From the NCBI RefSeq assembly GCF_003144195.1, contig NW_020289998.1, positions 3,288 to 46,770 on the forward strand: DNA of 43,483 nt, in the 5' to 3' direction. A program made the translations under genes and the position numbers. How positions within the stretch are numbered: position 1 is the stretch's first letter; every line of letters begins with the position of its first letter. Shown in pieces: positions 1-8,607 of the stretch. The notes beneath the pieces were generated by a model, which was given only the letters and a program-made list of their open reading frames with translations, had not been told where the DNA came from and did not search any database. Source of the DNA: Ceraceosorus guamensis (Eukaryota; Basidiomycota; Exobasidiomycetes; Ceraceosorales; Ceraceosoraceae).

Positions 1-470
1 CTATTCAACCTAGAGTTGACCCTACTTGCGCACTCTGTTCATCTAGAGTTGACCCTACTTGTCACCCTGCACCATCTAGAGTTGACCCTACTTGCGCACT
101 CTGTTCATCTAGAGTTGACCCTACTTGTCACCCTGCACCATCTAGAGTTGACCCTACTTGTCACCCTGCACCATCTAGGGCTCACCACCACCGGCGCCCA
201 GACCCTACTTGTGCACAGGTACCATCTAGAGTTGACCCTACTTGTCACCCTGCAAGATCTAGGGCTCACCACCGCTGGTGCTCAGACCCTACTTGCGCAC
301 AAAACACATTTAGAGTCCACCACCACCGGCGCCCCGACCCTACTTTTCACCCTGCACCTTCTAGAGTTGACCCTACTTGCGCACTCTGCGCATCTAGGGC
401 TCACCACCACCGTGGCTTAGACCCTACTTGCGCACATGCACCATCTAGAGTTAACCCTACTTCATCTAGG
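1..470. repeat. Subtelomeric satellite, 33-bp unit with telomere-like core
   Basis: Tandem units of about 33 bp, each with CATCTAGAGTTGACCCTACT followed by either TGTCACCCTGCAC or TGCGCACTCTGTT. Longer variants of about 50 bp carry a CTCACCACCACCGGCGCC insert. The unit contains ACCCTA, a telomere-like hexamer. Because 33 is a multiple of three, the array stays open in one frame for about 134 codons and gives a repetitive Leu/Thr/His peptide. That frame begins at TTG, not ATG, so I do not call it a gene. The array runs off the left edge. Confidence 0.9.
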
Positions 471-700
471 GTCAAAATCCTGACACTACTGTAAATCTAG
501 AGTCAACCCCAAGTAGGGTCTAGGGTCGGCGGAAAGTAGGGTTAGGGTCTAACCCTACTGTAAATCTAGGGTCTGACCATCGGGGAAAGTAGGGTTAGGG
601 TCTAACCCTACCTCGACGCCCAGCCAAACTCTAGATTGGTAGGGTCTACAAAGTAGGGTTTAGCCCTAGATTTACGGTAGGGTTAGACGTTTTGCCTTCC
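471..700. repeat. Degenerate telomere-like sequence
   Basis: Interspersed AGTAGGGTTAGGGTCTAACCC, CTAGGGT and TAACCCTAC blocks occur in both orientations, joined by CTAAATCTAGGGT-like spacers. This is what decayed or variant telomere repeats look like next to a subtelomeric satellite. The following stretch, 701-977, shows no repeat or gene that I can support. Confidence 0.75.
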
Positions 701-977
701 ACAGACAAGACCAAGAGGCTTTGAGATCTGAGCTTCTGCATTTAGAGGTTATTTGAGGCGCTCTACAAGCCTATTGAATAATCTGCTCCAGGGTTAAGCC
801 AACTATGCTGAGTTCCCCAGCCAACAAAAATTTCAAAGCGTTATATCTTGCTGACGTGATGTCCAATCAAAAGGACACCATATAGTACCTTAAAGCGCTT
901 CTCAAGGGCTATCCAAAACTGCAAAGACCTGCAAGATTTATGGACCAATTTTTCCTAACCCTGTCGGGAACACCTAT

Positions 978-1012
978 CTAACCCTAACCCTAACCCTAAC
1001 CCTAACCCTAAA
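978..1012. repeat. Interstitial telomere array (CCCTAA)n
   Basis: About five to six uninterrupted CCCTAA copies. CCCTAA on the plus strand is the orientation expected for the left end of a chromosome (the G-rich strand runs outward). It is flanked on both sides by non-telomeric DNA, so it is internal. Confidence 0.93.
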
Positions 1013-1013
1013 A

Positions 1014-1245
1014 TAACATCAGCCAATATCAGATCATCTTCCCTCATCTTGATTCATCTTCCTCCTTCTTGAGCTGAACTTCCTTGAAGATGCACTCCTA
1101 ACCACACTTTTTGACATCTGTCCTCAATCCAAAGGGTCCCCCCTTTACTCCTCAGCACCCCGTAGAAGTTGTGCCAAGTTCAGGCAACATGAGCCAACAT
1201 CAGGTCATCTTCCCTCAACTTGATCCTCAACTTATGTCAAGTATG
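1014..1245. repeat. Two diverged copies of a subtelomeric block
   Basis: Roughly 1014-1070 and 1187-1243 are similar by eye. Both read ACAT-AGCCAA-ATCAG-TCATCTTCCCTCA-CTTGAT with scattered differences. The rest up to about 1460 is CT/AG-rich sequence with repeated AAGATGACTGAAC-like phrases and no credible gene. Confidence 0.6.
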
Positions 1246-1559
1246 CTGAAGATGACTGAACTTAAGCTACCAAGCTGAACTTAGAAGCACTTTGTGCCAT
1301 CCCTGAAAGACTTTTGTGCAATCCAATTCCAGAAAGTCTCATGCCATAGCCTCATGTTGGTCACTGTAACACAGAACAAACACTTTTCTCAAAGATGCCC
1401 AAGTTAGGCACTCTAACCAGCCCATCTTCAGGTTAGATGGACCTCACGCCGTCAAACCTGTAGGGTTTTGGGCGCTGCTTCACCAGCTGGCTTCCCTCAG
1501 GCCCCTCTAAATGCCTATAACACAAACTCCAAAAACCCTATTGGGGACCCCCTTGTAAC

Positions 1560-1885
1560 CCCTAAGCTCTGTCTGCGTCTATCCAGCTCTCATCGCTGCT
1601 GCCGCCCTGCCCTGCTGATCAACGCACCAATACAGCCCTCATTGCCCTGCCCTGCTGCTCGTCGCACCAATCCAGCTCTCATCCTTTCAGCATCTGATCC
1701 TACTGTTTTACATTCATTGCGGCTGCTCTGCTGCTCGTTGCACCTATCCAGCTCCGATCCTGCTGTTTTGCATTCTGTGGGCGCAAGTGCATGCGCACAC
1801 GCCCTGCTTGCTTCCTTCCTCCTTCCCTTGTTTATAGGTAGCTGTCATCCATTGTTCCTGCTGTTCGATCTGCAGCCTCTGGGCG
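1560..1885. repeat. Diverged GC/CT minisatellite
   Basis: Phrases such as CCTGCCCTGCTGCTCGTCGCACCAATCCAGCTC recur about four times with increasing divergence, alternating with ATCCTGCTGTTTTGCATTC-like segments. A 167-codon frame crosses the block. Its composition simply reflects the repeat, and its first codon is not ATG, so no gene is called. Confidence 0.6.
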
Positions 1886-2180
1886 CAAGCTGTGCGTCAA
1901 CTTCGAGCACGATCACAATCTCGACACGACATGACGCCCCGCCTTGCTCACCAGGGGTTGCAGCAGGATGAAACAAATGGTGCAGAGACGCGCAATTCAT
2001 GACTGCAATTGCATAGCAGCACAGGGAGCAGCAAGTGAGCGCATCCACGGGTGTTGTTGAGATTGTTGGGGCCAAGTGCAGGCGCTGGCTGATAGCATGG
2101 GCTGCTGATGGATGCGAGAGATTTGTTGGTAAAGGTATGGTCGATGGTTGTGAGTCTTGGCACAGTGCGCTGGCTGATGT

Positions 2181-2219
2181 GATGGCGCGCTTGATGGCGC
2201 GCTTGATGGCGCGCTTGAT
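2181..2219. repeat. 12-bp tandem repeat GATGGCGCGCTT x3
   Basis: Three perfect copies of GATGGCGCGCTT followed by GAT. It lies 30 bp left of a second small telomere-repeat block. Confidence 0.9.
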
Positions 2220-2248
2220 CAAATATACTCTGCCGCGCGCTGCGCGGG

Positions 2249-2266
2249 CCTAACCCTAACCCTAAC
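2249..2266. repeat. Second interstitial telomere block
   Basis: Three CCTAAC copies sit between GC-rich CGCGCGCTGCGCGGG and CGGCGGCAGAGCCGC. A lone ACCCTAAC follows at about 2299. It marks a second telomere-derived junction 1.25 kb inside the first. Confidence 0.85.
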
Positions 2267-3533
2267 GGCGGCAGAGCCGCACGCTGCTACGCAGCGGACC
2301 CTAACTGGCCACGCATGCAGCATCATCAAAGCCGCGAGTCATGGCAGACGCTCGAGTGGTGCATCTGATCAAGGTCCGCAGATGTCCGGACGCGCTGCGG
2401 TCTAGTTTACAGCGTAAAATCCTCGACTTATACCAGTAGGCTGCTCCTCTTGATGTTTGGGCCCCAGTCGAGGTTTGTTTGAAGGCGGCCAGAACGGACA
2501 AAGTCACACTGAGCGGAACGTAAAATTCAGCGCAGATGTTGTCAGAGACGCCTCGCAATGGCCGCTGCCCCCCGTCCTGGCTCTGCGCTTCTGCAAGCAG
2601 TCCGAATACCAGGCCCCGGTTGATTGAAGAGGCAGAGCGCTGAACCAAAATGTCGACTGAACACGTCCATATTTGCCCCCGCCCAGTGCTATCTGGAAGC
2701 CGACGTCTGGCCCCTCATGGAGAGACCGTGGACATTCCTTCGCGCACACAAGCTCAACAAAGAGGGATACATGGCGTTTGCAGCTACAGAGCATTGCCCG
2801 CGAAATTGTTCATCTCTCTCTAGATGGCCATGATGGCTTTGCACAGCCGCATGACCCGAGAAGCGACCGTAGGCTAGGTTTACGCGGGCAATACCTCGAT
2901 TAGGACGCGAATGGAAAGTGATGAAGCAGGGTGAAACAACGCTCACGGCCTTCTGCAGCCGTAAAACGCGCGACATGCTTCGGCACGCCCTCCTTAGCTT
3001 TGTCACGCGACCTAGCGTATATGTAAATATCCGCACATGCATCCATCCGCCAAATCAGCATGCTTTGTGACCTCCATCATCTCGTGTGACAAGCTTAGCT
3101 TAGAGCTTAAAAGTCTCAGCTCTTATGGCTCGACAAAACCAAACACCAACTTTTAAATAAGGCCAGACTCAGCGCACAAACACATGTGGGAGGAGCAACT
3201 ATAAACACAACACGAAAGTCTCGCTTGCCTTTTCGAAAAGCTCTCTGCTCGATGAATCTGTCACGTGCGTACGCGCGCGCGCATGCACATCAAGAACCGC
3301 TCACATGCAGTTAGACTCTCTTCACGAATATCATCACCATCAGCAAGCTGCTCATGCGTGAAGCAATCACACATCTTGCCCCGAGTCACGCGAGCTCCTG
3401 GAGGAGTGCAAATGTTGAATTGCGTTGTTGTTTGTGGACAAAGTCGTTGTGGTCGATGCGGAGAAGCGTGTTGTGTCCCTCGAGGCACACAAGCTGTCAA
3501 CTCTTTTGAGCACCGCGCTGGAGAGAAATCTTA
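2267..3533. other. Gene-poor subtelomeric interval
   Basis: Short frames exist on both strands, the longest about 115 codons. None has a recognisable domain, a convincing ATG context or a splice model. A plus-strand stretch around 2690-2860 has a protein-like composition (Trp, Leu, Glu, Arg mix) over two neighbouring frames and might be a gene remnant, but I cannot identify it. At 3266-3285 there is a short CG-rich dinucleotide tract. Confidence 0.4.
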
Positions 3534-4120
3534 TTAGAAATCGATGATTTGGCAACGAGGGTACTTGAGCGTTCCGTCAGGGCCGGGGTTGGCCTCAATG
3601 TAGAGCAGCTGGTTCAACAGTACGTTCCACCTTGTCAGCCTGCTGTGCTGTATGGCGCGGGCTGTGATTCTACCGAGGGCCGGAATGTACTCACAGCACC
3701 ACCGTTAGTGGTGGCATAACCACCCAAGCCCTTGTTGCATGTGCTCAGTAGCTTGTTAAAGTCCGCCTTCGCCTGGTTGATGTCCACACCGTCGGCCATT
3801 TGCATGGTTAGCGTGCACGAGCCCTTGTTCCAACAGTAGCTGCGAGATGAAGTTACCATAAAATTGTCAGCCGTGATCGTTCGTGGCAAGGCAAGACTTG
3901 CAAAGCCCCGCGCTCACTTGGTGTGACCATTCTCGCCACGACTTCCAATCATGTCGATGGCTGCTTGACAGTCAGCCGGGTTGCTTGGTGCAGGCGTGTT
4001 GGCCGGGAAGAATTGAGCGCAATCTCCATCGGCACTGCAGGCAGGACCGCCGCTTGTGCAAGCAGCTGAGGCCGCCCCAACAAGAGGCAGAGCATGGGCC
4101 AGGAGACGGAGGTAGTGCAT
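3534..4120 (-). CDS. Small secreted protein, weakly Ecp2/Hce2-like, three exons
   Basis: Model: exon 1 4120-3918, exon 2 3839-3695, exon 3 3608-3534. Both introns (78 and 86 bp) have GTGAG donors and CAG acceptors, and the joined frame is a multiple of three ending in TAA, giving 140 residues. The N-terminus MHYLRLLAHALPLVGAASA is a good signal peptide, with cleavage expected before ACTSGG. The mature part has about seven Cys, in the order ACTSGGPAC, DGDC, ADCQAAIDMI, NYCWNKGSC, LSTCNKGLGG, YPRCQ. The DCQ...I, central GSC and late GLGG pattern recalls fungal Ecp2/Hce2-type effectors, but the resemblance is loose and from memory. Role in secretion is inferred; molecular function is unknown. 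It is the gene-like unit closest to the telomere that I can model fully. Upstream 4121-4250 is its probable promoter. Confidence 0.72.
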
Positions 4121-5426
4121 TTTGGGATGGGTCGCTTAGAGCTTGGTGAAGTGAAATGTTTGGCACTGAGCGTATGCTTATCGAGGACGTAAGAAGTTGA
4201 AAGATTGAGGGCAGCGCATTCTTCCTTCTTATATGTTTCTCGACCAACCAACTCGGGAGGCTCACGAATAAGGGGTGACGTTGCCGGAGGGGAGCAAGAT
4301 CACAGCTTGTGGAATATTTCTGGCACGTCTCTTTGCGGTGGCTAGCATCAGACGACCCGAAATGTCGTGCCAAGCGCCTTGCTCAAAATTGCCGAGCGAC
4401 CTCGAGGTCGCGCTTGCATTAATTGCCAAGGGCGAGTCGGCCGTAAAAAGAGGATGCTTAGCTTTCGAAATTTGGCAAGGCGAGGGGCAAACAAGTCTGG
4501 TCAGATGCAGCAATTGTCGGCAAGGAAATCAGGGTGCGACCCTTTGACTATCAGACCACAAACTTTCGGCAACCAAAAATTGGGATCAAGCTGTGACGGA
4601 AGCCGGTCAGAAGACCCCACGAAGCGCGGCCCAATCCAACAGCACACCGCGCTTGACAGTTGCACTGGGTGATGAAGCGCAGGTCTCGGTTGTCCACCTC
4701 GTTGACATTTTGCCTAGTAATCCGTGCGAGACCAGCGGACAGAGGCAAACAGTATCTGTTAGAAGCGAGGGCGACCGCACCTCGGACCCGCATTCCGCTA
4801 ATCGCCGGTGGGCGTCATTGGTCCGATGGGGCCGCATCATTTTGGCTTCAGGCGTCGAAATGGTAAGATGAGTGTCAGCTTGCCCGGTCGCGAGGCTTAT
4901 CGCAGTCGTGGGGGTCGGACAAGTACTTCAGGTCAAGTGGAGGTTGCATTCCGTTGCGGCTAGAGCATCCAGCTAGAGAAGGCTCAAGCACAAGGTGGCA
5001 GGCATGGAGTCGTGATCGATTGACAAGGGTCTGCTGGCTGAGGCAAAGCATCTGGAGATGGATGCATTCAAGGTTGCAGGCAAAAGACACACGGAGACTG
5101 ACTAGCCCCACATTTCCATTTATGCCGACGAGGATGGCACCGCTGTTGGTGCGGAGCAGCTAAAGCCTCTGCAGCATGTTGAATTTCACAACAAAGTGTA
5201 ATCGTGCGGCAGCAAGTCGTTCTGTTGGATCACTCGCTTGCGCCTGCTGTATTGGCGTTGCAGGGTACGGCAAAGCGCGCTGTAATACCCCTCGCCTTGC
5301 TTTCGCCCTGCAGTCTGTTGCAAGCCCAAATTTTGCGCGAGAAAACAACGGGGTCGCTCGCTCGCGTTGCGGAAATTTGGTTCCGAGACAAGCACAAAAG
5401 GGATCAGAGGCGGAGCAACGCTAAGA
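4121..5426. other. Interval without a supported gene; possible coding remnant
   Basis: Apart from the probable promoter of the secreted-protein gene at the left, I see no gene. Around 5030-5200 (plus) one frame reads like decayed protein on both sides of a TAG (DKGLLAEAKHLEMDAFK before it, HISIYADEDGTAVGAEQLK after it). This could be a host pseudogene or an unspliced exon pair, and I do not recognise the family. Confidence 0.3.
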
Positions 5427-5558
5427 TCACCGAGAGTCAGTGAGAGAACAGGTATAGTGGCTCGACACACCGGCACACTGGTTGCAGGCATTGTTGAACC
5501 CTGACTTGCACTGGTTGACGCAGAATGAGAGGACCACGAGGTCGCGCGGGCCAACGTT
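5355..5558 (-). repeat. Copy A of a diverged inverted duplication
   Basis: Covers the C-terminal half of the cysteine-rich frame and its 3' flank. 5532-5558 is identical over 27 bp to the reverse complement of 6356-6382. 5355-5388 (CGCGTTGCGG and TTCCGAGA cores) resembles the reverse complement of 6505-6548. Block order and spacing (about 150 bp against about 125 bp) are conserved, so this is a real inverted pair. Confidence 0.7.
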
Positions 5559-5732
5559 TGTTGACACGCAAGGAGAAGTACGAGCCTCGCTGGCGTTCTT
5601 GACAACGCACCACTGTACAGGACCCGCATTTCCAGAGGCGCTTTCACACTGCGCGAACATTGCGCAAAGCCTCGACTGAAATGAAAAACTAGAAGCCAAT
5701 AATTTGGCGAACGTGAATATGCAGAGCTTCAT
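5427..5732 (-). CDS. Cysteine-rich candidate secreted protein (101 aa)
   Basis: Single-exon reading: ATG at 5732-5730, TGA at 5429-5427. The start MKLCIFTFAKLLASSFSF is hydrophobic enough for a signal peptide. The last 70 residues hold eight Cys in a spread typical of small secreted disulfide proteins: CES, QWC, SPC, SFC, NQC, NAC, NQC, YTC. No known family is recognised. A strong 3' splice-like site (pyrimidine run then CAG, about 5687-5675) lies inside the proposed signal peptide. The true gene may therefore have an upstream exon, with the ATG chosen here inside an intron. A diverged inverted copy of the same locus lies at about 6356-6548. The Cys pattern and subtelomeric position suggest an effector-like protein; this is inference. 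Confidence 0.45.
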   Translation of the reverse strand: MKLCIFTFAKLLASSFSFQSRLCAMFAQCESASGNAGPVQWCVVKNASEARTSPCVSTNVGPRDLVVLSFCVNQCKSGFNNACNQCAGVSSHYTCSLTDSR

Positions 5733-5917
5733 AGACCACACTCGCAAGGGCAAGAAGTCTGCTCGCAAAAGGGGCGCCAAAGCAAGTGGTTTAGGCGTGC
5801 GTTTGCGAGCATTGACAATGGGTGACCGCGCTCATGCCTGGGCGTTTACGGTCAGCATGGCGTGGCATTGCCAAATCTCGAGGTTTCTTCTAAAGGCAAG
5901 CGCCGTCACTCTGTTGG

Positions 5918-5957
5918 GCTTGGTCGTTGTGCTTGATCGTTGTGCTTGATCGTTGTG
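5918..5957. repeat. 13-bp tandem repeat, about three copies
   Basis: GCTTGGTCGTTGT is followed by GCTTGATCGTTGT twice. No coding role is seen. It sits about 190 bp upstream of the cysteine-rich frame. Confidence 0.85.
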
Positions 5958-6355
5958 AAGACCAAGAATGCACTTCCTTGCACTTACTTTCGATCGAGAC
6001 AGGCAATCTTGAATGCGCGCGGCGCTAGCCTGCTGGGACCGGCAAACCACATTGCTGTTCATGCACAAATCTGCGGGCGGCGAATTACGCCCAACTTGGC
6101 TTTGCCCTCCCCCCCAAAAAAGTCCGGTTCCGATCAGGCGCTCTTGGTGCAAACTGCGACTGTCAGGCTACGAGTCCATCTCGCAACTTTGCGTGTGGTA
6201 CAGAATCAGAATCAGGCGCGGGCTGCGCTGCATGGACTGAACTGGGCTTGGCTTGGCTGGGCAATCGTGAATGCAGCCCAGCTCAGGCCCAAATTCGCCA
6301 GCGGTACGCCCCCGCCCTCAATCGTTAGCCCGCCGCCATTAATGCGTTTCGAACC

Positions 6356-6548
6356 AACGTTGGCCCGCGCGACCTCGTGGTCAGCGCAAAAGCCAGGACT
6401 TTGAGAGCACAATGAAGCGGTGTGCCCAGAAGTCGAGCTTCTCCTTGTAACTTTTCTGTGCTTTCACTCACTCCGAGGCGGTGATTGCTCTGGACCCTCG
6501 ACATCTCGAAGCCGAGTCTCAAACCTCGGCAATGCGAGCAAGCGAACG
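6356..6548 (+). repeat. Copy B of the inverted duplication (degenerate paralog)
   Basis: The plus strand here corresponds to the minus-strand cysteine-rich locus at 5427-5732. It starts with the 27-bp identical block, which reads TNVGPRDLVV in the same frame as in copy A, then loses the downstream Cys codons. I see no intact gene, so it is best regarded as a diverged or decayed paralog. Confidence 0.5.
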
Positions 6549-6779
6549 ACGATCCCGCTGGTGTTTGTTCCGTTTGGCATTTAGAGCGGGGATGCCGCTG
6601 GCCTGGTTTGGAGCTCGACGGGGGCATCAACTTTGACAGTCATACAGTACTCACGTGCTGCGTGCCTCCACTCCACTCTGTCTGTACCGCACAACACACC
6701 TATCAGGCATGGTCGCGCTGCGAGCGCGCACACAGATGTTCTCCATGCCGCGGCCCTAGACGCAAAGCTGCGCACAGTG

Positions 6780-6930
6780 AGTAGGTAGTGAACGGCTTTT
6801 CGATTCGCTTCTAGCTCTAGCTCTAGCTCTAGCTCCCACTTCTCTTCATTGCTCGCCATGCCTGCGTCATATTCTTCGAGTGACTAACCCCTCAAAGACT
6901 CCCCTGCCACTTTTCGCGCCCGATCCAGAC
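6780..6930 (+). repeat. Partial, diverged copy of the oxidoreductase 5' region
   Basis: The order of landmarks matches 7315-7440: GTGAACG-CTTT, then AGCTCCCACT-CTCTTCATTGCTC, then TGCCACTTT-CGCGC. The copy has a CTAGCT hexamer expansion (6811-6834) in the place where 7315-7440 reads CCTAGCTCC. The similarity appears to stop within the first codons of the downstream gene, so this is a promoter/leader duplication, not a second gene. 6931-7374 otherwise holds GC-rich sequence and a GTGC microsatellite. Confidence 0.65.
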
Positions 6931-7248
6931 CAGCCAGTCGCGCTCTCCCAAAAGCACGATTACCACTTTGCAGATGCTACTACTACCGCTCTGAGCGTCG
7001 TTTCAGAAGAAGTGAAGCCAGCAGTGTGTGCTGCACAGAAGAGATGTAAATGCGCGGCTGATCTGCACTCCGAGGATACACACAAGCGCTAGGCAGCCAT
7101 GCAGTCATCCGATCGGATGCGGTGCCTGCCTGCCTCCCTTGCAGGCCGACGCGCGCGCGCACTCGGTCACGCGCAGCAGCAGCACGTTTCATGCACGCAT
7201 GTCAAAAGTTCCGCTCGCCGGCGGAACCGTGTTTGCGTGCGTGTTTCC

Positions 7249-7249
7249 G

Positions 7250-7288
<39 letters not shown>

Positions 7289-7289
7289 A
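7249..7289. repeat. GTGC tetranucleotide microsatellite
   Basis: About ten perfect GTGC copies ending roughly 85 bp upstream of the first oxidoreductase ATG. It is open in all plus frames and generates spurious CVRA repeats. Confidence 0.95.
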
Positions 7290-7374
7290 TTCCGCCTGAC
7301 TGGAACGCTGAGCAGGTGGTGAACGCTTTCTCCTAGCTCCCACTCCTCTTCATTGCTCATCTTGACATCCATTC

Positions 7375-8607
7375 ATGCTGCGTCACGTCCTTCCAGCACC
7401 ATTGATACCCTCCGCTGCCACTTTCCGCGCGCGACCAATACTCGGCTTGACGAAGCTCCGCAGCATGTCTGACCACACGATGCGAGGCCTGACCATTGCC
7501 GAGGAGGCCGGCAAAATCGACGTGCGCAATGACCTTTTAACGCCAAAGCCGGGGCCTGGTCAGTTGCGAGTCGCAATCGAGTTCGCTGCGCAGAATCCGC
7601 CAGATGCGTACGCGCTTGTCCCCGAGCAGTCCAAAGATTACCGCAGCAGAGATCATGTCCTCGGCAGCGACTTTGCAGGAACAATCGTGGAGAGCAACGC
7701 GGCTTTGCCTGGCGCTGCAATCGGATCGAGAGTGTGCGGCTGGGTGCCGGGAGATACGACGACTACAGGCACATTCGCAGAGTACACGGTCTGCGATGCT
7801 GCATTGACCGTCAAACCGCCAGACCACTTGCCGCTGGACCAGCTCGCGGCATTTTCATTTTCCTTTTTCACGGCTCTGCACGCACTGGGAAGCCAAGCAG
7901 GGCTTCAGCTCGACCTCGAACGTCTCGGTGAGGAACATGCTCGTGCGGAGCAGTCGCCCATTCTGGTGTGGGGCGCGGGAACTGCGTGCGGACAGTACGC
8001 CATCCAGATCCTTCGCGTGGCAGGCTACCAGAGCATCGCTATTGCGGGCAGCAAGTCGCTCGACTCTCTCCGACGTCTGGGCGCGACGTACGCATTTGGC
8101 AGAGAGGATGAAGCTTCGACCGTGCAACAGATACGCGCGCAGTGGCCACACCTAGAAAAAGCGTTGGATTGCCACGCTTCGCCAGAGACGGTGGACGCGT
8201 GCTTGCGCTGCTTTGCAGCCGATCAGAAGGGAGAGCGGCAAGTACACAAGTTGCTGCCGAGCCTGCCGTCCGGGCATGGACGCGGCGATGTGCGACAGAC
8301 ATTTGCGCTGATTCACGCCTTGCTGGGAAGACCGGTTCCACTGCTAGCCATGCTGGGTGACGAGTACCCGAGTGCAGACGTCTTTGCCAGCGATCGTCGC
8401 TTGGCAGAACGATGGGCTTCGTACGACCAAGGCCATCTGCATCGTCTGCTCTCGAGCGGCAAGATCATCGTCTTGCCAGCCAAGACGTGGCCGCTGGATG
8501 GCAAGACGGGTGAGCAGGGCTTGGCGGGGGCGAAAGAAGCGCTGCTGAGCATGTACGCTGGTCACACGCCCAGCGGTAAAGTCGTGCATCGACTTGGTGA
8601 TGCCTAG
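7375..8607 (+). CDS. Medium-chain dehydrogenase/reductase (zinc-independent oxidoreductase type)
   Basis: A 410-residue intronless frame. From about residue 31 it reads as an MDR-superfamily protein. An N-terminal GroES-like half carries PGPGQLRVAIEFAAQNPPD, VLGSDFAGTIVE, SRVCGWVPG and GTFAEYTVCD. The central LPLDQLAAFSFSFFTALHAL follows. A Rossmann NAD(P)-binding half then carries WGAGTACGQYAIQILRVAGY, the AGSKSLDSLRRLGATYAF stretch and ALDCHASPETVD. The zinc ligands of classical alcohol dehydrogenases are not evident, so it resembles fungal ToxD/trans-enoyl-reductase-like members. The substrate cannot be told. Two in-frame ATGs exist, at 7375 and 7465 (MSDHTMRGL). The 30-residue extension is basic, lacks acidic residues and could be a mitochondrial presequence. 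A partial copy of its 5' flank lies 0.5 kb upstream. It is followed on the same strand, 650 bp later, by the siroheme synthase gene. Confidence 0.88.
   Translation: MLRHVLPAPLIPSAATFRARPILGLTKLRSMSDHTMRGLTIAEEAGKIDVRNDLLTPKPGPGQLRVAIEFAAQNPPDAYALVPEQSKDYRSRDHVLGSDFAGTIVESNAALPGAAIGSRVCGWVPGDTTTTGTFAEYTVCDAALTVKPPDHLPLDQLAAFSFSFFTALHALGSQAGLQLDLERLGEEHARAEQSPILVWGAGTACGQYAIQILRVAGYQSIAIAGSKSLDSLRRLGATYAFGREDEASTVQQIRAQWPHLEKALDCHASPETVDACLRCFAADQKGERQVHKLLPSLPSGHGRGDVRQTFALIHALLGRPVPLLAMLGDEYPSADVFASDRRLAERWASYDQGHLHRLLSSGKIIVLPAKTWPLDGKTGEQGLAGAKEALLSMYAGHTPSGKVVHRLGDA

Noticed and set aside
16-420. 134-codon frame across the satellite
   Set aside because: It starts with TTG, is a direct product of a 33-bp repeat, and the peptide is a simple reiteration.
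1468-1971. 167-codon frame in the GC/CT minisatellite
   Set aside because: Starts with a non-ATG codon and has repeat-driven composition; no domain.
2301-2903. Overlapping frames that might be a subtelomeric helicase remnant
   Set aside because: Subtelomeric RecQ-like helicases are known in fungi, but I could find no helicase motif (Walker A, DEAH) here.
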